Assembly: GCA_029259115.1 (NCBI GenBank)
Contig: JAPDJO010000033.1
Location: forward strand, 1 to 46,206
DNA from: Thermoplasmatota archaeon
GTDB lineage: Archaea > Thermoplasmatota > E2 > DHVEG-1 > B18-G2
Reading direction: 5' to 3'
Length of the DNA stretch: 46,206 nt
The notes under the pieces were generated by a model. That model was not told the origin of the DNA. It saw only the letters and a list, made by a program, of their open reading frames with translations, and ran no database searches. The position numbers and the translations under genes are program-made. Below are positions 8,468 to 16,613 of this stretch, in pieces. Every line of letters begins with the position of its first letter. Position 1 is the stretch's first letter.

Positions 8468-9649
8468 ATGTATCTAACAAGAGAGGAAGAAAAGATACTG
8501 GATGGCGAATATGGAGAAGTAAAGGAAAAGATGTTCAGGATTCTAGTAACAATTGGAGACATATACGATGCTGACAGAATGATAGAGATATCATCAACGC
8601 AGATATCTGGGGTTTCTTACAAGTCTATAGGAGATTTTGGTCTTGAGTTTTTGGAAGATCTAGCAGATAAAGGTGCAGAAGTCTCCGTGCCTTCTTATCT
8701 CAATCCAGCAGGTATAGATACAAAGATATGGAGAGAACTTGGTTTTCCAGAAGATTTTGCAGAAAAGCAGATGAGAATAATCAACGCCTTCAAAAAGATG
8801 GGAGTATACACAACATTAACATGCACTCCTTATCTCATAGGAAATCTTCCTAGATTTAGCGAGCATATAGCATGGGCCGAGTCTTCTGCGGTATCCTTTG
8901 CTAATTCTGTTATTGGAGCGAGAACAAATAGAGAAAGCGGAATATCTGCATTAGCATCAGCTATATGCGGAGTTACTCCAAATTATGGTTTGCATATAAA
9001 GGAAAACAGAAAGCCAGATATACTGATAGAGGTGGATGCAGACTTGAAAGACATATCTGATTTTGGAGTTTTGGGTTACGTCTTGGGTAAAATGATCAAA
9101 AATAGAATACCTTACATAAGAGGCGTAAAATCAGCAAACGTTGATCAGCTTAAAGCTCTAGGGGCTGCGATGGCTGCGACTGGATCAATAGCCTTGTATC
9201 ATATAGAGGGGATAACTCCCGAGGCCGATGATTTTGATATAAGAGGTCTGGAGAGGTTAAAATTAGATGAGAGAGATGTTCGAGAGGTTAGGGAAAGGTT
9301 TTCCAGAGAGGAGATAGATGCTGTCATGATTGGCTGTCCCCATGCCTCTCTGAACGAGATAAGAGAGATATCGGAGATTGTTAAAGGTAAAAGATTAAAG
9401 AAAACGCTGTGGATTTTCACCTCTAGGTTTACCAAGGAGTTGTCCTATGAACTTGGCTATGGAAAGATAATAGAGGGATCTGGAGGGAAAATAGTATCAG
9501 ATACATGTATGGTTGTCTCCCCAATAGAGAGTATGGGATTTAGAGTCATTGGAGTGAATTCTGGAAAGGCTGCAAATTATTTGCCAACGCTTTGCAAATG
9601 TAAGGTAGTACTTGGAAGCATTAAGGAATTGATAGAGATGATAACATGA
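8468..9649 (+). CDS. Phosphomevalonate dehydratase large subunit (aconitase X type)
   Basis: The catalytic subunit of the aconitase-X family enzyme that dehydrates 5-phosphomevalonate to trans-anhydromevalonate 5-phosphate. The 393-residue protein begins MYLTREEEKILDGEYG, a characteristic AcnX start, and has Cys residues at LTCTPY, SDTCMVV and near the C terminus that could bind the iron-sulfur cluster. The small subunit gene overlaps its end by 4 nt (ATGA), so the two are probably made in equal amounts. In this lineage the pathway replaces phosphomevalonate kinase and diphosphomevalonate decarboxylase. Confidence 0.93.
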   Translation: MYLTREEEKILDGEYGEVKEKMFRILVTIGDIYDADRMIEISSTQISGVSYKSIGDFGLEFLEDLADKGAEVSVPSYLNPAGIDTKIWRELGFPEDFAEKQMRIINAFKKMGVYTTLTCTPYLIGNLPRFSEHIAWAESSAVSFANSVIGARTNRESGISALASAICGVTPNYGLHIKENRKPDILIEVDADLKDISDFGVLGYVLGKMIKNRIPYIRGVKSANVDQLKALGAAMAATGSIALYHIEGITPEADDFDIRGLERLKLDERDVREVRERFSREEIDAVMIGCPHASLNEIREISEIVKGKRLKKTLWIFTSRFTKELSYELGYGKIIEGSGGKIVSDTCMVVSPIESMGFRVIGVNSGKAANYLPTLCKCKVVLGSIKELIEMIT

Positions 9650-10026
9650 AAGGCAAGATCATATATCCGGGTAAGGTAAAGGGAAAAGCCATCGTATCCC
9701 CAGAGCCCATAGGATTCTATGGAGGGGTTGATGTTCAAACAGGTGAGATTATAGAAAGTGGACATCCATTGGAAGGAAGGAGCATCAAGGGGAAAATCCT
9801 TGTCTTTCCTCATGGAAAAGGATCCACGGTTGGTTCTTACATAATATATGGCCTCAAAAAGCTGGGAAATGCTCCCTTAGCGATAGTTACTAAAAATATA
9901 GATACTGTAACAGCCGTTGGTGTTATAATCTCTGAGATTCCTTGTATTGATAGGGTAGATATTAAAAAGATCAGGGATGGAGATATCATAGAGGTTGATG
10001 CAGAAAAGGGAGAAGTTATACTATAG
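9646..10026 (+). CDS. Phosphomevalonate dehydratase small subunit (AcnX swivel domain)
   Basis: A 126-residue swivel-domain protein of the DUF126 type that completes the active site of phosphomevalonate dehydratase. The segment FPHGKGSTVGSYIIYGL carries the conserved Ser expected to contact the substrate. It overlaps the large subunit by 4 nt. Its last 6 nt overlap the 3' end of the convergent lipocalin-like gene, so there is no intergenic terminator between them. Confidence 0.92.
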   Translation: MKGKIIYPGKVKGKAIVSPEPIGFYGGVDVQTGEIIESGHPLEGRSIKGKILVFPHGKGSTVGSYIIYGLKKLGNAPLAIVTKNIDTVTAVGVIISEIPCIDRVDIKKIRDGDIIEVDAEKGEVIL

Positions 10027-11241
10027 CAACCTCGTTGTCCATATCGTTCCTACACCACTAAGGTCTAAAGATTTTTCTTCTCCATCTTCCAGCCAAGATA
10101 TGGTTCCCGTAGCCTTACATCCACCCATCTTGAAACCAACGTATGTTGGGAATTTCCAGACCTTCTGGAATGTTGACGTTGTCTCTATCTCCAGATTGAG
10201 CTTAAGATCTATTCTTTCAAGTAAGATGTTGTGAGTCTTCTTTGCAGACAAAGAAAATCTTGCAGGGAACTTTGTAAACAGAAATATCTTTTCCTTACTT
10301 TTAGCATCGAGACAGAATGTTCTAAACTCTGTAATACTCTCTCCGTCTGGAGTAATTATGAGCCTACCAAACGGATCTATTTTGGAAAGAAGTTTTGATG
10401 ATGGGTAGAATTTACTTATATAAATTATCCAGCCATTATCCAATTTTAACTGTATCCAATCCCACCCTCCAATCGAAGATTTTCTTACATATATAGGGGA
10501 CCATGAGTGTTCCTGAAATCCTGTACCTTTAACCTTGTATGTTCTTCCGTCTATAGTTATTTCCCCACTCACATTACAGCCGAGTATGGCATAGCTAGCT
10601 AGCTTACTTTTGGAGTTGTTGAATCTCGTATCATATATCCATATTGGTAGAGAGTGAGCCTCATAATCCAGATCTATAACAACTCTGTGATTGTCTCCGA
10701 CATCTCTGGTCTCTGCATGGAGATGCCATCTTGGGTATTCTCCCTGCGCCCAAGAGTTTTTGAACTTCAGATCAACTCCTGGAGATGTTGCATCTAAGGT
10801 TCCTCTTTTTTCATTAATAACTCCTCCATAGACGTTGCCCTTATCATCGAATAGCACAACAGTCAAAACATCAGGTTTTAACTCTCCAAACAGATCTCCA
10901 TATGCAAGATGTTTGAAGCTTACAACTATACCCCAGTTTTTAAGTTCACTGTTCTCAGAATCGAATATAGCTGAGAAGTACCACCACTCCCTATTTACTA
11001 GGAGAGATTTGAAATGGCAACCTTCATCATCACTCGTTATCGCTTTTCTGGATGGCAATATAAAAGAAGGTGGAGGAGTTGGTATCCTCTCTATGGTTAT
11101 ATTCTCTTCTGGTGTAATTTCTTCCTTACCTTCTTTCTCAACATATGTGGGAATATAGCCTGCTTTGTAGAAAAATAGAGCTGCAACTAGTATAACCGCA
11201 ATCAACACTGCGATATCGATTTTTTTCATTCTCATTTTCAT
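10021..11241 (-). CDS. CrtC/AttH-like lipocalin-fold protein, membrane-anchored
   Basis: The N terminus has a basic start and a hydrophobic segment (IAVLIAVILVAALFFY), a signal anchor, followed by a low-complexity acidic linker. The rest resembles the CrtC/AttH family (hydroxyneurosporene synthase/carotenoid 1,2-hydratase fold), two joined lipocalin-like barrels: NREWWYFSAIF, YPRWHLHAE and GTGFQEHSWSP are family-like motifs. In purple bacteria CrtC hydrates carotenoids, but many AttH-like proteins have no known function, so the activity here is unknown. The gene lies tail to tail with the isoprenoid operon, which is suggestive of an isoprenoid-related role but weak evidence. Start codons at 11241, 11235 and 11229 are all possible. 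Confidence 0.75.
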   Translation of the reverse strand: MKMRMKKIDIAVLIAVILVAALFFYKAGYIPTYVEKEGKEEITPEENITIERIPTPPPSFILPSRKAITSDDEGCHFKSLLVNREWWYFSAIFDSENSELKNWGIVVSFKHLAYGDLFGELKPDVLTVVLFDDKGNVYGGVINEKRGTLDATSPGVDLKFKNSWAQGEYPRWHLHAETRDVGDNHRVVIDLDYEAHSLPIWIYDTRFNNSKSKLASYAILGCNVSGEITIDGRTYKVKGTGFQEHSWSPIYVRKSSIGGWDWIQLKLDNGWIIYISKFYPSSKLLSKIDPFGRLIITPDGESITEFRTFCLDAKSKEKIFLFTKFPARFSLSAKKTHNILLERIDLKLNLEIETTSTFQKVWKFPTYVGFKMGGCKATGTISWLEDGEEKSLDLSGVGTIWTTRLL

Positions 11242-11365
11242 ACTATCATTTAACTTTAATTCTTTTGTATAATTCTCTGAGATTTTTATTTATTAAGGCT
11301 TTTGTAACAATTCTTACCAACATAAGTGGTCAATTTAATAAGTCAATAATTATTATACTAAATGT
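11242..11365. promoter_or_regulatory. Divergent promoter region, lipocalin-like gene / exported protein
   Basis: This is a very AT-rich 124-bp gap between two divergent exported-protein genes. On the plus strand ATTTAATA at about 11334-11341 lies about 28 nt before the ATG at 11366, right for a TATA box of a leaderless gene. On the minus strand a TATA-like ATTATACA lies about 28 nt before 11241. No inverted repeat clear enough to call an operator was seen. Confidence 0.5.
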
Positions 11366-11935
11366 ATGAAGGCAAAGGTTCTCTGTATTGGATTTTGCTT
11401 GTTCCTGATTTTGCCAGCAGTGCTATCAGCAGCTATGGAAACGTCTTATGATAAGATGAAAGAAGATTCTTTGGACAAAGATACCGTAATAGCAGATATA
11501 ATTATGATTTACCACAGAACAGGCAACAAAGCCTCTGCACTTGCCAAGATAGTCCAGACCAGAAAAGTTGTATATATGCCTGCAAGAGAAGAAAGAAGTT
11601 TGGCAGTGAGGCTAACAATCATCGCAACACATTCAGATGTTGATAGAGCATATTTGCTAAGATATTCTGTCTTGGGTACGGTAGCAGATGAGTGGGTTGT
11701 CAACTGGTACGGTGATATACATATGGAGGGATACAAAGAAAGGATTGTCAGGGTCTCTACGGAGAGAATAGGACCATATATCTGGACAGATGGCATATAC
11801 TCCATTAAACTTAGAGCCGAAATCGATGGACCTTTTGCAAGTGATTTTGCCAGCAAGGAGATAAATGTCATGATAAAGGTTGTGAAGGTGCCAAACTATA
11901 TCAGGAGTATAGAAAGTTTACCACCAAGTATTTAA
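11366..11935 (+). CDS. Exported protein of unknown function
   Basis: I do not recognise this 189-residue protein. It begins with a clear signal peptide (KAKVLCIGFCLFLILPAVLSAA) and the mature part is about 165 residues, mostly predicted beta strand, without Cys clusters or known catalytic motifs. It contains an alternating hydrophobic pattern (RLTIIATHSDVDRAYLLRYS) compatible with an Ig-like or beta-sandwich fold, which is only an impression. It is separated by 24 nt from the HD-domain gene downstream, which appears to have its own TATA-like sequence. Confidence 0.75.
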   Translation: MKAKVLCIGFCLFLILPAVLSAAMETSYDKMKEDSLDKDTVIADIIMIYHRTGNKASALAKIVQTRKVVYMPAREERSLAVRLTIIATHSDVDRAYLLRYSVLGTVADEWVVNWYGDIHMEGYKERIVRVSTERIGPYIWTDGIYSIKLRAEIDGPFASDFASKEINVMIKVVKVPNYIRSIESLPPSI

Positions 11936-11959
11936 TTTGTTAACAGAATTACCCGATGT

Positions 11960-12487
11960 ATGATCTCGAGGGAGGATGTGGAAAAAGCTATCCCAGAGCT
12001 TGAATGGATAGGGGATGAGAAACTAAGGGAGAAGGTCATAGATGTGTGGATAGAAGCTCTAAAAAGAGGAGGATGGAGCAGGATAGATGAGGTGCCATTT
12101 ACTCTTTCCTTCAAAAACTCTGGAACTCTAGTTGAGCACACAAGGAGAGTAGCAAATCTTGTGAGGAATGTAGCTCTTGCTAGAGATGAGAACATCAACA
12201 TGGATTTTCTCCTTGCTGGCGCCTTGCTTCATGACATAGGAAAAGCTCTAGAGTATGAAAAGGTTGGAGATGAGATTAGAGTAAGCGAGTACGGAAAGAA
12301 GGTCAGACATCCGATATCTGGTGCAAACCTTGCTAGAGAACTTGGACTTCCTGAGGAGGTTGCCCATATAATAGAGAGTCATTCTCATGAGGGAGACAAA
12401 ATGAAAAGGAGCAAGGAATCTATAATAGTTCATCACTGCGATTTCATAGACTTCGAGTTGAGGAGGGAAGAAAGTGAGAGAGATTAG
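11960..12487 (+). CDS. HD-domain phosphohydrolase
   Basis: A 175-residue HD-superfamily protein: an N-terminal helical part, then EHTRRVANLV with the first His, the HD pair in AGALLHDIGKALEYE, and later His residues in HPISGANLAR and IESHSHEG. HD proteins hydrolyse phosphate esters of nucleotides or other small molecules with two metals; the substrate here is unknown. The last 14 nt overlap the CitD-CitE gene, so it is part of the citrate-lyase-like operon. A TATTTAATTTG stretch at about 11929-11939, some 26 nt upstream of the ATG, is a likely TATA box for the operon. Confidence 0.82.
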   Translation: MISREDVEKAIPELEWIGDEKLREKVIDVWIEALKRGGWSRIDEVPFTLSFKNSGTLVEHTRRVANLVRNVALARDENINMDFLLAGALLHDIGKALEYEKVGDEIRVSEYGKKVRHPISGANLARELGLPEEVAHIIESHSHEGDKMKRSKESIIVHHCDFIDFELRREESERD

Positions 12488-13607
12488 GGTAGGAACAGAG
12501 AATGAGAGAGATTGTTTGGTTTTGATTAGGGAAGGTAGAGGATTGAGTATAAATGTTGATACAAAAGTGAGCATATGCAGAGATGATGTTGTTAATCTGG
12601 TTAAAGAAAGGATTAAAAAATATGGCGTCAAAGATGCAGAGATATATATCAAGGAGTTTGGAGCTTTGGATTATGTTATAAAGGCTAGGTTGGATTATGC
12701 CCTTTACAGATTTACAGGAAGAAGATTAAAAGAAAAGGCTTGTAAGAGGAAAGAAACGAGTAGAGATAGATTAAGGAGATCTAGGTTATATGTTCCTGGA
12801 AATAATCCCAGATTACTTGTGAATGCTGGAATTTTTGAGAGCGACTGCATAATCTTAGATCTAGAGGATTCTGTTCCTCCAGATCAAAAGGATTCTGCCA
12901 GATTTTTGGTCAAAGAGGCTCTAAGGAATCTGGATTTTGGAGAATCCGAGGTATGGGTGAGAGTTAATAGAGAATTCCTGAATGATGATCTAAGAGAGAT
13001 TTTACTCGGAAATCCTCACGGGATATGTCTACCAAAGAGTGAAGGGAAAGAAGATGTAAAGGAAGCTGAGAAATTGATAGAGAGATACGAGAGTGAGTAT
13101 GGAGTGAGAGGTACAAAGTTGATGCCGATAATAGAAAGTGCAAAAGGAGTAGTGAATCTGGAAGAGATAGTAAAATCAAGTGATAGAATTGTAGCTATAG
13201 CCTTTGGAGCGGAAGATTTCACGAGAGATATAGGTGGCGAGAAGAGCTGGGATTCTTTACTATACGCTAGATCAAGACTAGTTACTGTTGCAAAGGCTTT
13301 TGGTGTACAGGCTTTGGATACGGTCTATAGCGATATTAATGATATCGATGGCTTAATTGAGGAAACCAAGAGGATTATAAAGATGGGATTTGATGGAAAG
13401 GGAGCTATACATCCTGAACAGATAGGTTATATTCATGAATGCTTCACTCCTAGTAAAGAGGACATAGAGTATGCAAAGAAAGTTATGAAGGCAATAGAAG
13501 AAGCAAAGAAGAAGGGTCTTGGAGCTGTATCTCTAGATGGAAAGATGATAGATGAACCTGTTGTGAAGAGAGCTGAAAGAATTCTCAGACTCGGAGGGAT
13601 CCTATGA
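12474..13607 (+). CDS. citE: CitD-CitE fusion, citrate-lyase beta subunit-like (carrier domain lacks the prosthetic-group Ser)
   Basis: Residues 1 to about 90 resemble CitD, the acyl carrier of citrate lyase (KEFGALDYVIKARLDYALYR matches its C-terminal helix), and residues about 100-377 are a CitE/HpcH-type aldolase (RSRLYVPGNNPRLLV, IILDLEDSVPPDQK, FGAEDFTRDIGG). CitE cleaves the citryl thioester to acetyl thioester plus oxaloacetate with a divalent metal. CitD normally carries a phosphoribosyl-dephospho-CoA group on a serine in a GTLESGD-like loop; here the loop reads GTENERD with no Ser. The carrier role is therefore doubtful, and free CoA thioesters may be used instead. The start is a GTG at 12474 inside the HD gene; citF overlaps the end by 4 nt. 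Confidence 0.87.
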   Translation: MREIRVGTENERDCLVLIREGRGLSINVDTKVSICRDDVVNLVKERIKKYGVKDAEIYIKEFGALDYVIKARLDYALYRFTGRRLKEKACKRKETSRDRLRRSRLYVPGNNPRLLVNAGIFESDCIILDLEDSVPPDQKDSARFLVKEALRNLDFGESEVWVRVNREFLNDDLREILLGNPHGICLPKSEGKEDVKEAEKLIERYESEYGVRGTKLMPIIESAKGVVNLEEIVKSSDRIVAIAFGAEDFTRDIGGEKSWDSLLYARSRLVTVAKAFGVQALDTVYSDINDIDGLIEETKRIIKMGFDGKGAIHPEQIGYIHECFTPSKEDIEYAKKVMKAIEEAKKKGLGAVSLDGKMIDEPVVKRAERILRLGGIL

Positions 13608-15139
13608 AGAATAAAGTTGGTAGAGAAATACCCAGCGAGATATGTGGTAGAAAGCTAAAACCTTATAGGGGAGCTTTCGCAACAAAGCCAGATAGAAAAC
13701 ACAAGGCAACAAGAATAAAGTTTCATGATCCTAGAAGGGGCAAGGTTTTGAGATCTATAAGAGAAGCGATCAAGAAGGTTGGGCTCAAAGATGGAGATAC
13801 CATTTCCTTCCATCATCATCTCAGGAACGGGGATGCTGTAGTGAATATGGTTTTGGATACAATAGCAAAGATGGGTATAAAGGATATAAGACTTGCATCT
13901 ACAGCCCTATTTCCAGTTCATGAGAAGGTTATACAGCACATCAAAAATGGAGTTGTAACCAGAATAGAAGGGAGCATGAATGGTCCTGTTGGAGAGTTTG
14001 TTTCTCAAGGAGGAAAACTGAAAGAGCCTGCTATTTTGAGGTCTCATGGAGGTAGAGCTAGAGCTGTAGCCAGCGGAGAGTTAGACATCAATGTTGCTTT
14101 TATCGCTGCTCCTATATGTGATGATTATGGAAACTGCAATGGAAGATATGGCAAATCTGCATTTGGAGCAATGGGATATGCCTATACAGATACGGTTTAT
14201 GCGGATTATACAGTAGTCATAACAGATAACCTCCAGCCCTATCCAGTTACACCACCAATTGTTCAGCAGACGTTTGTGGACTATGTGGTAGAAGTAGAAT
14301 CGATAGGAGATCCATCTGGTATACAAACCGGGACTTTAAGGATAACAAGAAGTCCTGCGAGGCTCAAGATAGCAAGAAATGCTGTAAAGGTGCTTGAGGC
14401 TGCTGGAGTGCTAAAGAATGGTTTCTCGGTTCAGGCAGGAGCAGGAGGGATAAGTTTAGCTGCAACGAAATTTCTTCATGAGTATCTAAAAAAACATGGA
14501 ATAGTTGGAAGTTTTGTCATGGGAGGTACAACAAAGTATGTCATAGATATGTTAGAAGAAGGTACGATGATGAAGATTCTCGATGGACAGACTTTTGACC
14601 TAGCTGCTATAGAATCTTTAAGGAAAAATCCCATGCATGTCGAGATAAACAATACATTCTATGCTGATATCCACTCTGGGGGATGTGCAGTAGATAAATT
14701 GGATGCTGCTTTTCTTGGTGGAACAGAGATTGATCTGGATTTCAATGTTAACGTAAATACCCATTCTGATGGAAAACTCCTTCATGGAATAGGCGGTCAC
14801 CAAGATGTTGCTGCGGGAGCAGGGATAACGATGATTCTCATGCCAACTATGAGAGGAAGAATACCAACTATAAGAAAAGAAGTTACTACCGTAACAACTC
14901 CTGGAGAGACTGTAGATGTTTTGGTTACTGAAAGAGGGATAGCCGTAAATCCAAGGAGAGAAGACCTTATTGAGGATCTCAAGGGTAAAGTTCCACTCGT
15001 TGACATAGAGGAGCTTTACAAGAGAGTAACAAGATTCTGTAAGGAACCAAAGCCACCAAAACTTGGAGATGAAATTGTTGCGATAATAGAGTACAGGGAT
15101 GGAACAGTAATAGATGTTGTCAGGAATGTGAAAAGCTAG
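13604..15139 (+). CDS. citF: CitF-like citrate CoA-transferase (citrate lyase alpha subunit)
   Basis: This subunit exchanges the acetyl group of acetyl-S-carrier (or acetyl-CoA) for citrate, making the citryl thioester cleaved by CitE. The 511-residue protein matches CitF in length and in motifs: SFHHHLRNGDAVVNMV, IEGSMNGPVGEFVSQG, RSHGGRARAVASGE, and GAGGISLAATKF in the second half. It overlaps the CitD-CitE gene by 4 nt, forming the functional pair. The genes for making and attaching the prosthetic group (CitX, CitG) and the activating ligase (CitC) are not present nearby. The stop abuts the stop of the convergent zinc-ribbon gene. Confidence 0.9.
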   Translation: MKNKVGREIPSEICGRKLKPYRGAFATKPDRKHKATRIKFHDPRRGKVLRSIREAIKKVGLKDGDTISFHHHLRNGDAVVNMVLDTIAKMGIKDIRLASTALFPVHEKVIQHIKNGVVTRIEGSMNGPVGEFVSQGGKLKEPAILRSHGGRARAVASGELDINVAFIAAPICDDYGNCNGRYGKSAFGAMGYAYTDTVYADYTVVITDNLQPYPVTPPIVQQTFVDYVVEVESIGDPSGIQTGTLRITRSPARLKIARNAVKVLEAAGVLKNGFSVQAGAGGISLAATKFLHEYLKKHGIVGSFVMGGTTKYVIDMLEEGTMMKILDGQTFDLAAIESLRKNPMHVEINNTFYADIHSGGCAVDKLDAAFLGGTEIDLDFNVNVNTHSDGKLLHGIGGHQDVAAGAGITMILMPTMRGRIPTIRKEVTTVTTPGETVDVLVTERGIAVNPRREDLIEDLKGKVPLVDIEELYKRVTRFCKEPKPPKLGDEIVAIIEYRDGTVIDVVRNVKS

Positions 15140-15313
15140 CTATTCTTCTGTTTTTCGCTTTTCCAAATACCTTTTTCTTATCTCCTTTGCAAGCTCTCCA
15201 TCCTCTATAATTAAAGCTCCCTCATAGCCACAATCCTTGCATCTCCATCTGCTCCAAGTCTGAGGTAAAACCCATTCAATATTTGGAGATCCACAGTTTG
15301 GGCAGTACTTCAT
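15140..15313 (-). CDS. Small zinc-ribbon protein
   Basis: A 57-residue protein beginning MKYCPNCGSPNIEWVLP and containing CKDCGYEG, so four Cys in two CxxC pairs form a zinc ribbon, followed by a charged helix (LAKEIRKRYLEKRK). Its ATG overlaps the stop of the YhfC-like gene (ATGA), marking it as the last gene of that minus-strand operon. It ends exactly next to the citF stop. The function is unknown; small ribbons like this often bind RNA or serve as adaptors. Confidence 0.8.
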   Translation of the reverse strand: MKYCPNCGSPNIEWVLPQTWSRWRCKDCGYEGALIIEDGELAKEIRKRYLEKRKTEE

Positions 15314-16065
15314 TTCCATCTCTCCATTATTTTTTCTATTCCTAATAATCCTATCAATGCAAGGATGGCAACATACAACTCTACCAGATAAACGTTTTGG
15401 GGTATGCTCAGATCGAGGTATGTTTTAAAGGCAGGAATAGGACCATCTACCGCTGTCTTATAAAGTATCGATGCCAGAAGATACCTAATATCTGCTTTCC
15501 TTATCGCATAAAAGAGGAGGAGGATCGCAAATATGTGTATGATCAGAGTAAATGTTCTTTCCAGTATAGGTGCCGGTATGACTATGGAGGGTTGATTCAA
15601 TTGCTGTAAAATTACTTCTCTCTGGGATTCTGATATTTTGTTTATGAGATCTGGATAGAGAAGAAAAACTAGAACATTCATGAAAGATGAGAATCCTAGG
15701 AACAAAGCTTCAACAGCACCAAATCCTATGCCTACCGCGATCGCTTGATCCAGATTTATCTCTTTTATTTTGGTCTTCAGAATAATCAGATATGACAATC
15801 CACTTTCCAGCAAACCTGTTCTTAAGCCAACGTATAAACCAGCTAAAATTACATATACAGCATCTCCAAATCCTTTAAGATAGTTGGATAGGTAATTTGT
15901 CAAGGTTAAATCCATGATGAATTTTGGAGAGATTGCAATTACCCAGAGTAACAAACCATAGAGAAAGAATTTTATTTCTATCTTTTTTCTCCACCACCAT
16001 AGAAAAGGAGCTATCGCTCCAACTAAAAGCATTCCTATTCCGGATAAAATCAGATAGGGGTTCAT
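15310..16065 (-). CDS. YhfC-like polytopic membrane protein
   Basis: A 251-residue membrane protein with about 7-8 hydrophobic segments. The features VGIGFGAVEALFLGF and ILERTFTLIIHIF, each with a conserved acidic residue (the second also a His) inside a helix, resemble the YhfC family, which is thought to be related to glutamic-type intramembrane proteases. Activity is inferred only from the family. Both ends overlap neighbours by 4 nt, so it is translated in step with the YbjQ-like protein upstream and the zinc ribbon downstream. Confidence 0.72.
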   Translation of the reverse strand: MNPYLILSGIGMLLVGAIAPFLWWWRKKIEIKFFLYGLLLWVIAISPKFIMDLTLTNYLSNYLKGFGDAVYVILAGLYVGLRTGLLESGLSYLIILKTKIKEINLDQAIAVGIGFGAVEALFLGFSSFMNVLVFLLYPDLINKISESQREVILQQLNQPSIVIPAPILERTFTLIIHIFAILLLFYAIRKADIRYLLASILYKTAVDGPIPAFKTYLDLSIPQNVYLVELYVAILALIGLLGIEKIMERWK

Positions 16066-16385
16066 GATTCGTCTTCTAGTTTAACAGCGGTTCCATAGGC
16101 TAAGATCTCTGCAGCTCCTCCCATAACCGAAGAGGTCATGAACCTTACGTTTATTACTGCATCTGCTCCGAGCTTCTCTGCCTTCTCTATCATCCTCTTT
16201 AGTGCTATCTCTCTCGCTTCAGATAACATCTCTGTGTATTCCTTTATCTCTCCACCAACGATATTCCTAAAGCCTGCAACTATATCCTTGCCTATGTGTT
16301 TTGCTTGAATCGTATTTCCTCTAACTAGACCCAGAATCTCCTTTACCTTCTTTCCTGGAACAAAATCTGTATTTGTCACAATCAT
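16062..16385 (-). CDS. YbjQ/UPF0145-family protein
   Basis: A 107-residue cytoplasmic protein of the YbjQ (UPF0145) family, recognised from VPGKKVKEILGLVRGNTIQ, IKEYTEMLSEAREIALKRM, and GADAVINVRFMTSSVMGGAAEI. Members form pentamers; the function is not established, though metal or envelope-stress roles have been proposed. ATGA overlaps link it to a two-helix membrane protein upstream and the YhfC-like protein downstream. Confidence 0.9.
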   Translation of the reverse strand: MIVTNTDFVPGKKVKEILGLVRGNTIQAKHIGKDIVAGFRNIVGGEIKEYTEMLSEAREIALKRMIEKAEKLGADAVINVRFMTSSVMGGAAEILAYGTAVKLEDES

Positions 16386-16603
16386 GGTTCCAGATCCTCC
16401 TTACTTATTTTCTCCTTATCTTCACCTTTCTCTCTTATAACAGATATAAGTATGAGAACTATCCCTAGGAAGATTATTGTTATAGAGACCAAGACAAAAG
16501 GATCTACGTATTGTAGAGCAGGAATCAATCTGTATATCCCGTAGATTACAAGAAGCACTATGCCTATGGCAAATAGATAGAGACCGATTTCTTTTATATT
16601 CAT
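16382..16603 (-). CDS. Small two-helix membrane protein (DUF131/TIGR00304-like)
   Basis: A 73-residue protein with two transmembrane helices (LYLFAIGIVLLVIYGIYRL and VLVSITIIFLGIVLILISV) and a charged C-terminal tail. It resembles the small archaeal DUF131/TIGR00304 family of unknown function. GAGGG 6 nt before the ATG is a good ribosome-binding site. It follows the ATPase gene by 10 nt and overlaps the YbjQ-like gene by 4 nt. Confidence 0.75.
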   Translation of the reverse strand: MNIKEIGLYLFAIGIVLLVIYGIYRLIPALQYVDPFVLVSITIIFLGIVLILISVIREKGEDKEKISKEDLEP

Positions 16604-16613
16604 GTTTCCCTCA

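Noticed and set aside
10835..11158. Open frame opposite the lipocalin-like gene
   Set aside because: The minus-strand gene has clear family motifs there, and the plus-strand frame has no promoter or recognisable domain.
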